This document shows, one piece after another, positions 1 to 7,453 of a DNA stretch of 17,321 nucleotides; within the stretch, counting starts at the first letter, position 1; each line of letters starts with the position of its first letter. The position numbers and the translations under genes were made by a program. A model generated the notes under the pieces. It had not been told where the DNA came from. It did no database searches and saw only the letters and a program-made list of their open reading frames with translations. This DNA comes from an uncultured Bacteroides sp. (GTDB taxonomy: Bacteria; Bacteroidota; Bacteroidia; Bacteroidales; Bacteroidaceae), in assembly GCA_902388495.1 (NCBI GenBank), contig CABMPP010000049.1, positions 1 to 17,321 on the forward strand, written 5' to 3'.

Positions 1-52
1 AACGGAAGGCATACATTATATATATACGTGCGCGCATGGGAACAAGCAAATA

Positions 53-661
53 TCATGCCCGGATGTAGACTACGGAACGGCCGGCACCACGACGGCGAAT
101 GAAACCGGATGAGACGAATTCCTGCAAGTCGGAGGTAGCACGACGGTCGGTGACGTTTACAAGGCGGGCATATTCGGCACGGGTGATGCATACATTGGCA
201 TCCAGAAAAGACAGCATTTTCTGTTTCCGGGCATCCATATCACCCACTGCCTTCGGTTTTACCGGAAAAAAGCGTTTATCGGCACGCTCCAAATCCATTT
301 TACTATCCACGTAGCGCTTGAACTCGATGCTGGGACGGAACTTCACCGTAGACAACCTGACTGATTCGGCACGGACTTCCTTCTTTGTCATAGCAGGACG
401 GGTACATTTCAGTGTAGTGCTAAAGAAACCAAGTCCTTCCACTTCCACAGTATAGCCGTTGGCCAACCAATCGCCGAGCGTGGTAGTGATGGCCTGCACA
501 ATGCCTACAATCATAGCATGGGGCATGTGTTCCTCACGGAAGACTTGGTTCATAAAGTCCTTGCCTGAAATGGTTCCCTTGGAACAGACACGGGCATGGA
601 GCGGTTTCGGCTCTTCACCTTCGGGGGAAGGCGTCTCATAAAGATCATAATAAATACTCAT
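53..661 (-). CDS. HU-related DNA-binding protein with C-terminal winged-helix extension
   Basis: The 202-residue protein starts with an HU/IHF-type fold. Residues about 1-125 contain the typical amphipathic helices, the segment VEVEGLGFFSTTLKC and the basic arm leading to TVKFRPSIEFKRYV. Such long HU-related proteins are common in Bacteroidetes and bind DNA as nucleoid or architectural factors. The last 60 residues (from about KQKMLSFLDANV to the end) look like a winged helix: a helix-turn-helix (ITRAEYARLVNVTDRRATSD), then a recognition helix and a basic wing (GFIRRRGAGRSVVYIRA). This fusion suggests a more sequence-directed binder than plain HU. The ATG at 661 follows an AT-rich leader about 90 nt downstream of a TAACTTTG promoter element. 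The gene is transcribed alone. The HU assignment is firm; the winged-helix reading is inference from pattern. Confidence 0.85.
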   Translation of the reverse strand: MSIYYDLYETPSPEGEEPKPLHARVCSKGTISGKDFMNQVFREEHMPHAMIVGIVQAITTTLGDWLANGYTVEVEGLGFFSTTLKCTRPAMTKKEVRAESVRLSTVKFRPSIEFKRYVDSKMDLERADKRFFPVKPKAVGDMDARKQKMLSFLDANVCITRAEYARLVNVTDRRATSDLQEFVSSGFIRRRGAGRSVVYIRA

Positions 662-754
662 AATTCACTATATATTAAATGTTTATAGAAAGGCTGGAAA
701 AAACTAACCGAGAACACGGGAAGAACTAACCCCGGAATCAGTAGAAACTGAATG

Positions 755-762
755 CAAAGTTA
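755..762 (-). promoter_or_regulatory. Candidate -7 promoter element (TAACTTTG) for the HU-like gene
   Basis: Read on the minus strand this octamer is TAACTTTG, an exact match to the Bacteroides sigma-ABfr -7 consensus TAnnTTTG. No TTTG is seen 19-21 bp upstream. That position falls inside the left arm of the large palindrome at 773-840, so a protein bound there could replace or block the -33 contact. Predicted transcription starts near 748, giving a leader of about 87 nt. The leader contains two near-identical copies of GGAA(A/G)AACTAACC at about 696-709 and 718-731, of unknown meaning. Confidence 0.55.
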
Positions 763-772
763 CTAAAAATTA

Positions 773-840
773 TTCTTACTACAGCCATATAAGTTTCTTA
801 CAATAGCTGTTGTAAGAAACTTATATGGCTGTAGTAAGAA
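773..840. repeat. Perfect 31-bp inverted repeat (68-nt palindrome)
   Basis: Arms 773-803 and 810-840 are exact reverse complements, separated by the six bases 804-809. Each arm contains the core CATATAAGTTTCTTACA in one orientation or the other. The right arm ends in GTAGTAAG, and this 8-mer recurs as a direct repeat at 853-860 and nearly (GTAGTAAC) at 869-876. The palindrome lies immediately upstream of the promoter element of the HU-like gene. There is no T-run after either arm, so it does not read as an intrinsic terminator. It could be a large operator, a cruciform site, or the remnant of a small non-autonomous element. Which one cannot be decided from this sequence. Confidence 0.95.
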
Positions 841-1014
841 AGCTGCATAAGTGTAGTAAGATTAATAAGTAGTAACTACAAGCCTACTCGTTGGTAAGTT
901 TGCACTTAGTTCTCAGGCACTTTTATGGACATATTAACAATCAGTCCATCAAGAGTTAATGGCTTGATACATCTATTAAACCATGTTATAAATGGCCCGG
1001 TTTCGTATCAAAAA

Positions 1015-1045
1015 TTTGGAGATTGGAAGAAAGCACGTATCTTTG
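1015..1045 (+). promoter_or_regulatory. Consensus Bacteroides promoter driving a small RNA candidate
   Basis: TTTG at 1015-1018 is followed after exactly 19 bases by TATCTTTG at 1038-1045. Both elements and the spacing fit the known Bacteroides sigma-ABfr promoter. The promoter points to the plus strand, away from the HU-like gene and against the SGNH hydrolase operon. No plus-strand gene lies downstream. The predicted start is near 1051. Confidence 0.75.
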
Positions 1046-1050
1046 CAATG

Positions 1051-1117
1051 TGTTTTTCATAGTATTAGATTTAAGGTTAACAAAAGATTGGCTGTCTGGG
1101 ATAGATAGCCTTTTTTT
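1051..1117 (+). ncRNA. Candidate intergenic small RNA (about 67 nt)
   Basis: A consensus promoter ends at 1045, and a stem-loop with seven T residues ends at 1117. Between them there is no open reading frame with a plausible start on this strand. The transcript would have a single-stranded AU-rich 5' part (UUUUUCAUA at 1053-1061, then UAUUAGAUUUAAGGUUAAC) and a 3' terminator hairpin. I have an unverified recollection of this leader-like sequence recurring in Bacteroides genomes. That would fit a paralogous sRNA family such as FopS, reported in B. thetaiotaomicron to act on susC messages. The 5' segment can pair with the UAUGAA start-codon context of the susC and phosphatase genes here, but that context is generic. 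Expression is unproven. Confidence 0.6.
1090..1117 (+). terminator. Intrinsic terminator of the small RNA; may also serve the opposing operon
   Basis: Bases 1090-1097 (GGCTGTCT) pair with 1103-1110 (AGATAGCC) in an 8-bp stem with one G-U pair and loop GGGAT. Seven T residues follow at 1111-1117 on the plus strand. On the minus strand the same stem is followed only by AATCTTTTG, so termination of the SGNH hydrolase operon, which ends 21 bases away at 1138, would be weaker. The fit to the plus-strand transcript is much better. Confidence 0.75.
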
Positions 1118-1137
1118 ATGCCCATACATGAACTTAA

Positions 1138-1830
1138 TCAAAGGGATTGCGATATAACAAACAGCGCCACCTGCTCGCTGATACTCTTCATACCCTGCAC
1201 CGAAGGATGCCCCCACTGCTTATCGACATCGTGCAAGCGGATATTGGTGACCCCATAGTGACGACAGATTTCATCCATAGAGTTGGTTACAGCATCGGAT
1301 AGTTCGGTATTGGTGATATTGTAAATCTTCGTTTGAGGATAGTTCCGGGTAAGATAATCCATAAGACGACAAAAGGCAGGACGGAAACTATAAAGCTCAG
1401 CCTTTGTCCAATCTTCGTATTTATACTCACCGATAGGGGCACCTGCCCAACTGTCATTCGTCCCACCAAATACCAGAAGGATGTCGGGGTTACCCAGATT
1501 ATCCATGCGAGTGATAAAAGAACGGTCGGAGTAATCGGCCTTCTCGTAACCGGTATTGCAAACGGTGGAACCGGAATAAGAATTGTTGCGTTCTAATTGG
1601 AGTCCGTGTTCGTTGATAAAGCGATACCACCACGTTTCTTCTACTTTCGTCACATCGTTTTCTTTCTTCTCACCGAGAACGCCATACCAACAAAGATTGG
1701 TGTCGGGGGTAACATAACCGTGAAAGGTTGAGTAAGAATCGCCCAGGATAGAGACTTTCTGCTGAGCAAAGAGGGCTGATGCGAAAGTCAGAAAGACAAA
1801 AAGCAGGAAGAATAAAGATTTACGGATCAT
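1138..1830 (-). CDS. Secreted SGNH/GDSL-family hydrolase
   Basis: This 230-residue protein has a cleavable signal peptide (hydrophobic residues 6-21, likely cut after Ala22). It carries the SGNH blocks: GDS with nucleophile Ser32 (ILGDSYST), Gly87 (SYSGST), GGTND with Asn125, and His208 in QWGHPS. These enzymes hydrolyse esters of acyl, acetyl or phospholipid-type substrates. The usual DxxH spacing is not met: the nearest Asp before His208 is Asp203, five residues upstream. I believe this DKxxGHP form occurs in Bacteroidetes SGNH proteins. It is the last gene of the susCD operon, 33 bases after the phosphatase. The protein is probably periplasmic or surface-exposed. Its substrate is unknown; removal of an acyl group from the ligand brought in by SusCD is a reasonable guess. 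Confidence 0.88.
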   Translation of the reverse strand: MIRKSLFFLLFVFLTFASALFAQQKVSILGDSYSTFHGYVTPDTNLCWYGVLGEKKENDVTKVEETWWYRFINEHGLQLERNNSYSGSTVCNTGYEKADYSDRSFITRMDNLGNPDILLVFGGTNDSWAGAPIGEYKYEDWTKAELYSFRPAFCRLMDYLTRNYPQTKIYNITNTELSDAVTNSMDEICRHYGVTNIRLHDVDKQWGHPSVQGMKSISEQVALFVISQSL

Positions 1831-1863
1831 AATAAATTGGATTTTAACGTATGGGACAAAGCA

Positions 1864-2775
1864 TTATTTCTCGAACACAGGCATGGAGCGTCCGATCCAG
1901 ACCTGGGGTTTGGTCAGTCCGAAGATCTCGGCCATGACGCCGGTACAGTCGTACTGCATCATGCTGACATCGTCGAAGCAATAGCCTTGCTTGATGTTCT
2001 TGCCGGAGATGATGAACGGGGTTTCCATTTCGGACATTGTTTTTCCACCATGACCTTTATTGATTCCACCATGATCGGCAGTGACGATAAAGATTGTATT
2101 ATCGAGCATACCGGCCTGTTTTACAGCAGCAACAATTTGTCCGATGTAGCCATCCAACTCCTTTAGTTTTTCATAATAGGCCGGAGTATCGTGCCCGTCG
2201 GCATGACCGACGTGGTCGGGATTATCAAAAACTATAGCCAGGAGATTGGGCTTCTTTTCAGTGATGTACTGTACGGACATATCGACCAGCGCTGTGGGAT
2301 TTTTCTGATAGTCGGGTGCAAGAGCATGATGGCTCAGAGACAGCGTATCGACAAGATATTTAATCCCATCCCATTCGTAAAGACAGCCTATTTCTGCCTC
2401 CGGACGAGCATCTCTGTATAATTGGAAGATGGTGGGGAATATGCCATGTTCATTAACCACACGTGACGGAAGTTCGGGAGTCTTTGAGCCCCACTCCGTA
2501 TATCCGTGCAATTCCGGACAGGCACCCATAAACATAGACGCCCAATTTACGGCACTCGACGAAGGCAATACCGAACGCTTCTTCAACGTATACGATCCTT
2601 CTTGCATCAGCTTTTTCGTATTAGGCATATCAGCCTTTTCAACGCTATAAGCACCCCAGCCGTCCAGGCCGATCAAGATAACATGTTCAGCCTTAGGAGC
2701 TGCTTCGGGAACCGAACAAGACGTAAAGGCCGCCAGCACCAAGGCTGCAAACCGGATGATGTTTCTTTTCTTCAT
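1864..2775 (-). CDS. Alkaline-phosphatase-superfamily phosphodiesterase/phosphatase lipoprotein
   Basis: The 303-residue protein has a lipoprotein signal with lipobox FTSC (Cys20), so it is membrane-anchored. It shows the metal-site pattern of the nucleotide pyrophosphatase/phosphodiesterase branch: Asp38 in IGLDGWG, a Ser/Asn pair (Ser74, Asn77 in PSSSAVNWAS) followed by MGACPELHGY, then Asp187 and His191 in NPDHVGHADG, and Asp234-His235 in TADHGG. The nucleophile position is Ser rather than the Thr usual in eukaryotic ENPPs, so a monoesterase is as possible as a diesterase. Family members cleave nucleotide, phosphocholine or glycerophosphodiester bonds. It lies between the susD-like gene (23-base gap) and the SGNH hydrolase (33-base gap), which suggests it trims a phosphorylated ligand. 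Substrate unknown. Confidence 0.87.
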   Translation of the reverse strand: MKKRNIIRFAALVLAAFTSCSVPEAAPKAEHVILIGLDGWGAYSVEKADMPNTKKLMQEGSYTLKKRSVLPSSSAVNWASMFMGACPELHGYTEWGSKTPELPSRVVNEHGIFPTIFQLYRDARPEAEIGCLYEWDGIKYLVDTLSLSHHALAPDYQKNPTALVDMSVQYITEKKPNLLAIVFDNPDHVGHADGHDTPAYYEKLKELDGYIGQIVAAVKQAGMLDNTIFIVTADHGGINKGHGGKTMSEMETPFIISGKNIKQGYCFDDVSMMQYDCTGVMAEIFGLTKPQVWIGRSMPVFEK

Positions 2776-2798
2776 AATCTATCTTCGTTATTTGTAAT

Positions 2799-4280
2799 CT
2801 ATTTAACAAGCCACATCACATCATTGATATCGTCCGAACCGTTGAATTGCGACTGTAAAGCTGCTTTCAGATTCGCTTCATTGTATTGCTTCTCACGGGT
2901 AGGATACATCCAACGCAAAGGAATCCGGCCATTGGCATTTCCCTCGCCTACACTAAATTCGGGGATTCCGGTGCGGCGTTGTTCAAAGAAAGCCTGATAA
3001 CCTGAATTCTGGAACAAAGATACATATTTTTGTTCACGTATCTGCTTTAGTCCGGAGACATTATTTCCCTGGTATACATTCACCGGATTGGCAAGAAAGG
3101 CATCGGCACCTTCGGCTTTCACACCATAAAATTCCATATCGGCACGAATACCGTTTGTATAATAAGTTTCGGCATCCCCATCTATCCAACCCAGGTTGGC
3201 AGCTTCGGCAAGGCTGAACTGAAGTTCCTGATAACCCAACTGCACACAAGGCAAACCGGTAGGCGTCACATAGGTAGAATAATTGATATAGGCCAGCATA
3301 CGGTCACTGCCTTGCTGCTGCAACGCTTCTACCGAGTTGCCCGTCACTCCGCCTACGTACGATGAAAACATCCGCTCGCGTCCTTCTACTCCTTTGTTCT
3401 GGTTCTCACCCGGAACCATCTGTATGAAGATACGTGGGTCTTCCGTACGGCGTAGCTGGCTGACGTATGTCTCTCCAATGAAATAGATGCTGGCATATTT
3501 CGAGCCATTATCAGGATACAAGGTATATTGATCGTCGGCGGTACCATAATAAGTAATCTGCATGTTATCCCTGATGCTCTCCATCAGGGGGTATTTGCCG
3601 GGATTTGAAACAATCTCACGCAGCTGACCGGCAACATTCATCTCGGCATTGCGCTTGCTCAAAGATAAAAGTACCCGTACACGGAAGGTGTTAACAGCTT
3701 TTCTCCATTTGGTTAAATCGCCGTTGAAGTAGAGGTCATTTGTCAGAGCAGACGCTTTGCCGGCATAAAGAGCCAGTTCGTCGTTAGCTTCTTCCAGCAG
3801 TTTCAGGCAGTTGGTGTATACATCCTTCTGCGTGTCGTACTTGGGAGTGAAGTTTCCTTCCTCTCCCTTAACAGCTTCGGACATAGGGATATCTCCCAGG
3901 CGTTCGGTCATACGGATATAAAAGAAGGCTTTAAAGAATTTTGCTACAGGCAGAAACTGTTTGGCTTCGTCCGTGTCCAGCCTTTCCACCTCCTTCTCCA
4001 TTGCCAGAATATCGCGCAGGCTACCATAGTCCATGCCATATTCTCCTAAAAGGTAATTCTGGTCATCGTACACCACATACGTGGAAACGTAGTACTGGTT
4101 CAGACGCTGTGCACGCGTCCAAGGGCCTTCCCAACTATCCTTAATAATACTCTGCAAAATATTGATAGGAGCAGAAATATCCGGCGAATTGGGATTTTCT
4201 TGCAAACTCATAAAATGATCGTCGCAGCCGGTAGTCAATGTGACAAGGCTTATCAAGAGCAGATAAAATATTTTCTTCAT
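2799..4280 (-). CDS. SusD/RagB-type outer-membrane substrate-binding lipoprotein
   Basis: The 493-residue lipoprotein has signal MKKIFYLLL with lipobox TTGC (Cys19). It has the helix-rich TPR-like arrangement of the SusD superfamily. The N-terminal part (LQENPNSPDISAPINILQ) resembles the SusD-like_2 branch rather than classical starch SusD. The C-terminal part carries the typical end of the family (EQKYVSLFQNSGYQAFFEQR, then IPLRWMYPTREKQYNEANL). SusD proteins cap the SusC barrel and bind the ligand at the cell surface. The gene starts 12 bases after the susC stop, so the pair is co-transcribed. No glycoside hydrolase is in the operon. The ligand is therefore not predictable as a glycan and may be phosphorylated or acylated, judged from the downstream enzymes. 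Confidence 0.93.
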   Translation of the reverse strand: MKKIFYLLLISLVTLTTGCDDHFMSLQENPNSPDISAPINILQSIIKDSWEGPWTRAQRLNQYYVSTYVVYDDQNYLLGEYGMDYGSLRDILAMEKEVERLDTDEAKQFLPVAKFFKAFFYIRMTERLGDIPMSEAVKGEEGNFTPKYDTQKDVYTNCLKLLEEANDELALYAGKASALTNDLYFNGDLTKWRKAVNTFRVRVLLSLSKRNAEMNVAGQLREIVSNPGKYPLMESIRDNMQITYYGTADDQYTLYPDNGSKYASIYFIGETYVSQLRRTEDPRIFIQMVPGENQNKGVEGRERMFSSYVGGVTGNSVEALQQQGSDRMLAYINYSTYVTPTGLPCVQLGYQELQFSLAEAANLGWIDGDAETYYTNGIRADMEFYGVKAEGADAFLANPVNVYQGNNVSGLKQIREQKYVSLFQNSGYQAFFEQRRTGIPEFSVGEGNANGRIPLRWMYPTREKQYNEANLKAALQSQFNGSDDINDVMWLVK

Positions 4281-4292
4281 GGGTCGGAAAAT

Positions 4293-7200
4293 TTAAAAAG
4301 TAGCGTTAATGTTTATACCGAAGTTACGGGTAGAAGGTGTCTGCAAAGCACTCGTAGAGCCGGAGAACTGGTCAAGATCCAAGTAATCGGCTTTAGAGAA
4401 ATAGAGCAAGTTTCTTCCTACTACCGATACGCTGGCCGAGCGCAAGAGACCGATCTTCTTTAGAATGGAAGGCGGCAGAGTATAGGTAATGGTCACATCT
4501 CTGAGTTTGACATAAGTGCGGCTCTGATAGGTTTGAGACTCCGTACGATAATAACTGTTGCTGGAACCTGCCCATGCCTGATAAAGCACCGGAGTAGTAT
4601 TAGGAGCAAATGTACGGGTATCGGACAGGATATTTCCGTCGGCATCGCGTTTCAGCTCACCGCCGGTTACGACTACCCCCGGAGCTACCAAAGTCCCTTT
4701 ATAGGTATTGCCATATCCTTCGGGATTAGCTTTATAGGCATTCCAGTCAGCCAGTCGCCATTCATTATCCGAATCTTCGTGGCGTCCGGACTTCCATAAG
4801 TTCATTGCAATTTCATTGTAAATCTTGCCGCCCACGTTTCCGTCGAGGCTGAAAGAGAAGGTCACATTCTTGTATTTGAATTCGTTATGGAATCCGAAAA
4901 TAAAGTCGGGATCGTAATTCCCGATATGCTTCTTGATAGGGTCGCGTACGGGAAGTCCGTCTTTATAAATCACCTGTCCGTCGGGTGCACGCATAAAGTC
5001 CTGTGCCCAAATCTGGTCTACCCTCTCTCCTTTGCGGATATATCCGTAGTTCTCAATGCCATCGTATATCTTCTCGAGATAACGATGGGACTGCGAAATA
5101 TTTCCCGAAAGATTCCAGCTAAAGTCTTTCGTCTGAACCGGATTGGCCGTGACGGTGACTTCGAGTCCACGACGCTTATAGGTCAGACCGTTCACCAAGC
5201 GAGTGTCATAACCGGAAGAGGAAGGAGTTGAAAGAGAGAATATCTGCGGACCATCTTTGGCTATGAAGTAAGAAACATCGACTCCCAGACGGTTCTTGAA
5301 GAAGCGCATGTCGATACCGAACTCGGCAGATGAGCTGAATTCCGGTTTTATATTTGCGTCTTTCAATTCGCTGCTTGTATAGAGAGGAGTTTGACCATTC
5401 CAGATACTGCCCGTGATATAGGCATTTTTGAGTTGGTAAGGATCGAGGTCACCACCTACACGAGCATAAGAAGCACGGGCACGCAGGTATGAGAAGACTT
5501 TAGAAATGTCGAACATTTCGGAAAGAACTCCACTTAAAGATACCGACGGATAAAAATAAGTATTGTTATCGATGGGCAAAGTGGAAGACTGGTCCATACG
5601 CCCGGTCAGGTTGAGAAACAAATAGTTTTTATAATCCAAATCGACATTGGCATATAAACTTCCAACTTCCTTGTCCCATTTCTCTGTTTTTCCTTTCAAG
5701 CCTTCAACAGCATTCTGAAAAGTATAAATGCCCGGTACAATCAGCCCACCATGGGTAGTAGTATAAGAATCTTTGTATGATTTCATTCGGTAAGCACCAC
5801 CTAAGGCTGCCTTTATACCGAAGGAACGGCTGAACTGGTGTGCATAATTCAGCATGAAGTCCGAATTCCAATCTGTATATTGCGTATAAGTTTCGTCGTA
5901 TCCGCCCACCCATTTCTTGGTTCCATAGTCATCGTCATAGAACGATGCGTTGACCGGATACTTTTCATTCTTGAACTTCTTGTTGGTATTCAGGTTGGTA
6001 CGGATGCGGAGATCCAACTCCGGCAAAATCCGCCAGGTAAGTGCCAACTGACCGTTAACGTTGTCTTCGGAATACTCGCGGGTATTTTCGTAAGCCATGA
6101 ACCAGGGATTGTTGTACTGTGCATAGTCGTAGCTGAACTGCTGTATGCCTTCCATACCGGGCACCCAATAATCGCGCAAATCATCGATATTGATGTGGGC
6201 TCCGGTCCAGATGCTTAACAGATAGATGGGGCTTCGCGGATTGTAGTATGTTTCGGGGTAATTGGGAGAAGTAGTGCGGTTGAAATTCAAAGTACCCAGA
6301 AGCTTGACACGTTCACTGAGGTTCATGGAACCGGAGAAATTCGTATTGAATGAGTTCAACTTTGTGTTGGGAAGTATACCTTTTTGATAAGTATCGGAAA
6401 TGGAGATACGAAAGTCACCCGACTCCGACTTTTGAGCAATGGCAACGTTATTGGTAGTGATCAGACCGGTCTGCATGAAACGTTCCAAATTGTCTTTTCC
6501 AACGGCAAGCCAGGGAGTAGGCGTGCGAACGCCATTGGCATCCATCGGACTGTTGTACTGCTTGATGAGCTGGCCTTCGAAACGAGGCCCCCATACATCC
6601 GAGTCCTGGTTATAGATGCCGTTTATATTCCCTTTAAGCCCATCACCAAAATCGTATTTAAAGTTACTGCCGGAACCATAAGAGTTCTGCACACCGGGTT
6701 TGGCAATGAAAGAGGTTTGTATCTGGGTAGTGGACTTGACATCTACGCTAAAATTGCGCCCACCGATTGTACCTCTTTTAGTGGTGATTTGTATAGCACC
6801 GTTCTTTCCTTCCGAACCGTACAAAGCTGCGGCAGTAGGACCTTTCAGTACCGTTATGGATTCGATGTCGTCCGGACTGAAACTCCATGTATTGTCTGTC
6901 ACGGGAACACCGTCTATCACATAGATAGGACTCACACCACGAATCTGCACGGAAGGACTGCTCAGCAAGTCGGTACCCGTATTGATACGCATACCTGCCA
7001 CTTTGCCCACCAACGCACTGATAGGATTGGCATCACGCGATACAGAAATATCATTTCCTTTTACTTCCTGTACGGCATAGCCCAGCATCTTTTTCTGCTT
7101 AGGTATGTGCAGCGCCGTAACTACAACGCCCTCTATTTCCTGCACGTCTTCCTGTATTCTATATGTACCCGTAAGACGTGGTTTTTCGACTGTTAGGGGT

Positions 7201-7430
7201 TTGTACCCAATCATTGTAATACTTATTCCGGCTTTAGGATCGGAAAGCACGATTGTAAATTCTCCGTCGAGATTGGTTATCACGCCGTTCGAAGTCCCGG
7301 TTTCTAATATATTTGCACCGATTATAGCCTCATTTGTAGCCGCGTCAATCACTGTTCCACTGATTTTTGTCTGGGCTCGGAGAGCCGTACACATTATCAG
7401 CAGAAGACAAAATAATATATTTTTCTTCAT
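4293..7430 (-). CDS. SusC/RagA-type TonB-dependent outer-membrane transporter
   Basis: The 1045-residue protein has a signal peptide ending near Ala19. A carboxypeptidase-regulatory-like beta-sandwich follows (about 22-95, KISGTVIDAATNEAIIGAN). The SusC signature region IEGVVVTALHI comes at about 99-109. The plug lies at about 115-225 with IRGVSPIYVIDGVPV and SITVLKGPTAAALYGSEGKNG. A large 22-strand barrel ends in the terminal Phe typical of outer-membrane barrels (GININATF). Transport is powered by TonB-ExbBD. The plug loop before YVIDG is shorter than the common RGxxSLxxNNxPLYVIDG arrangement. The gene starts 23 bases after the small exported-protein gene and is followed by susD. No anti-sigma interaction (STN) domain is present, so control by an ECF sigma/anti-sigma pair acting through this protein is not indicated. 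Confidence 0.96.
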   Translation of the reverse strand: MKKNILFCLLLIMCTALRAQTKISGTVIDAATNEAIIGANILETGTSNGVITNLDGEFTIVLSDPKAGISITMIGYKPLTVEKPRLTGTYRIQEDVQEIEGVVVTALHIPKQKKMLGYAVQEVKGNDISVSRDANPISALVGKVAGMRINTGTDLLSSPSVQIRGVSPIYVIDGVPVTDNTWSFSPDDIESITVLKGPTAAALYGSEGKNGAIQITTKRGTIGGRNFSVDVKSTTQIQTSFIAKPGVQNSYGSGSNFKYDFGDGLKGNINGIYNQDSDVWGPRFEGQLIKQYNSPMDANGVRTPTPWLAVGKDNLERFMQTGLITTNNVAIAQKSESGDFRISISDTYQKGILPNTKLNSFNTNFSGSMNLSERVKLLGTLNFNRTTSPNYPETYYNPRSPIYLLSIWTGAHINIDDLRDYWVPGMEGIQQFSYDYAQYNNPWFMAYENTREYSEDNVNGQLALTWRILPELDLRIRTNLNTNKKFKNEKYPVNASFYDDDYGTKKWVGGYDETYTQYTDWNSDFMLNYAHQFSRSFGIKAALGGAYRMKSYKDSYTTTHGGLIVPGIYTFQNAVEGLKGKTEKWDKEVGSLYANVDLDYKNYLFLNLTGRMDQSSTLPIDNNTYFYPSVSLSGVLSEMFDISKVFSYLRARASYARVGGDLDPYQLKNAYITGSIWNGQTPLYTSSELKDANIKPEFSSSAEFGIDMRFFKNRLGVDVSYFIAKDGPQIFSLSTPSSSGYDTRLVNGLTYKRRGLEVTVTANPVQTKDFSWNLSGNISQSHRYLEKIYDGIENYGYIRKGERVDQIWAQDFMRAPDGQVIYKDGLPVRDPIKKHIGNYDPDFIFGFHNEFKYKNVTFSFSLDGNVGGKIYNEIAMNLWKSGRHEDSDNEWRLADWNAYKANPEGYGNTYKGTLVAPGVVVTGGELKRDADGNILSDTRTFAPNTTPVLYQAWAGSSNSYYRTESQTYQSRTYVKLRDVTITYTLPPSILKKIGLLRSASVSVVGRNLLYFSKADYLDLDQFSGSTSALQTPSTRNFGININATF

Positions 7431-7453
7431 ACGTTTGCTTGTAGATGATTCAA

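Noticed and set aside
773..840. Invertible promoter (phase-variable switch) of the Bacteroides type
   Set aside because: Those switches have short repeats flanking a promoter of more than 100 bases; here only six bases separate the arms, so inversion would change nothing.
895..902. TAAGTTTG on the plus strand as a second promoter, with small hairpins at 925-968
   Set aside because: It matches the -7 element, but no TTTG is seen at -33 and there is no terminator or gene directly after it. The ATGGAC/GTCCAT and ATCAAG/CTTGAT stems are only 6 bp.
6384..7196. 270-codon open frame on the plus strand opposite susC
   Set aside because: It is entirely antisense to a clear SusC protein, has no recognisable domain and no promoter, and its composition is what the opposite strand of a coding region gives by chance.
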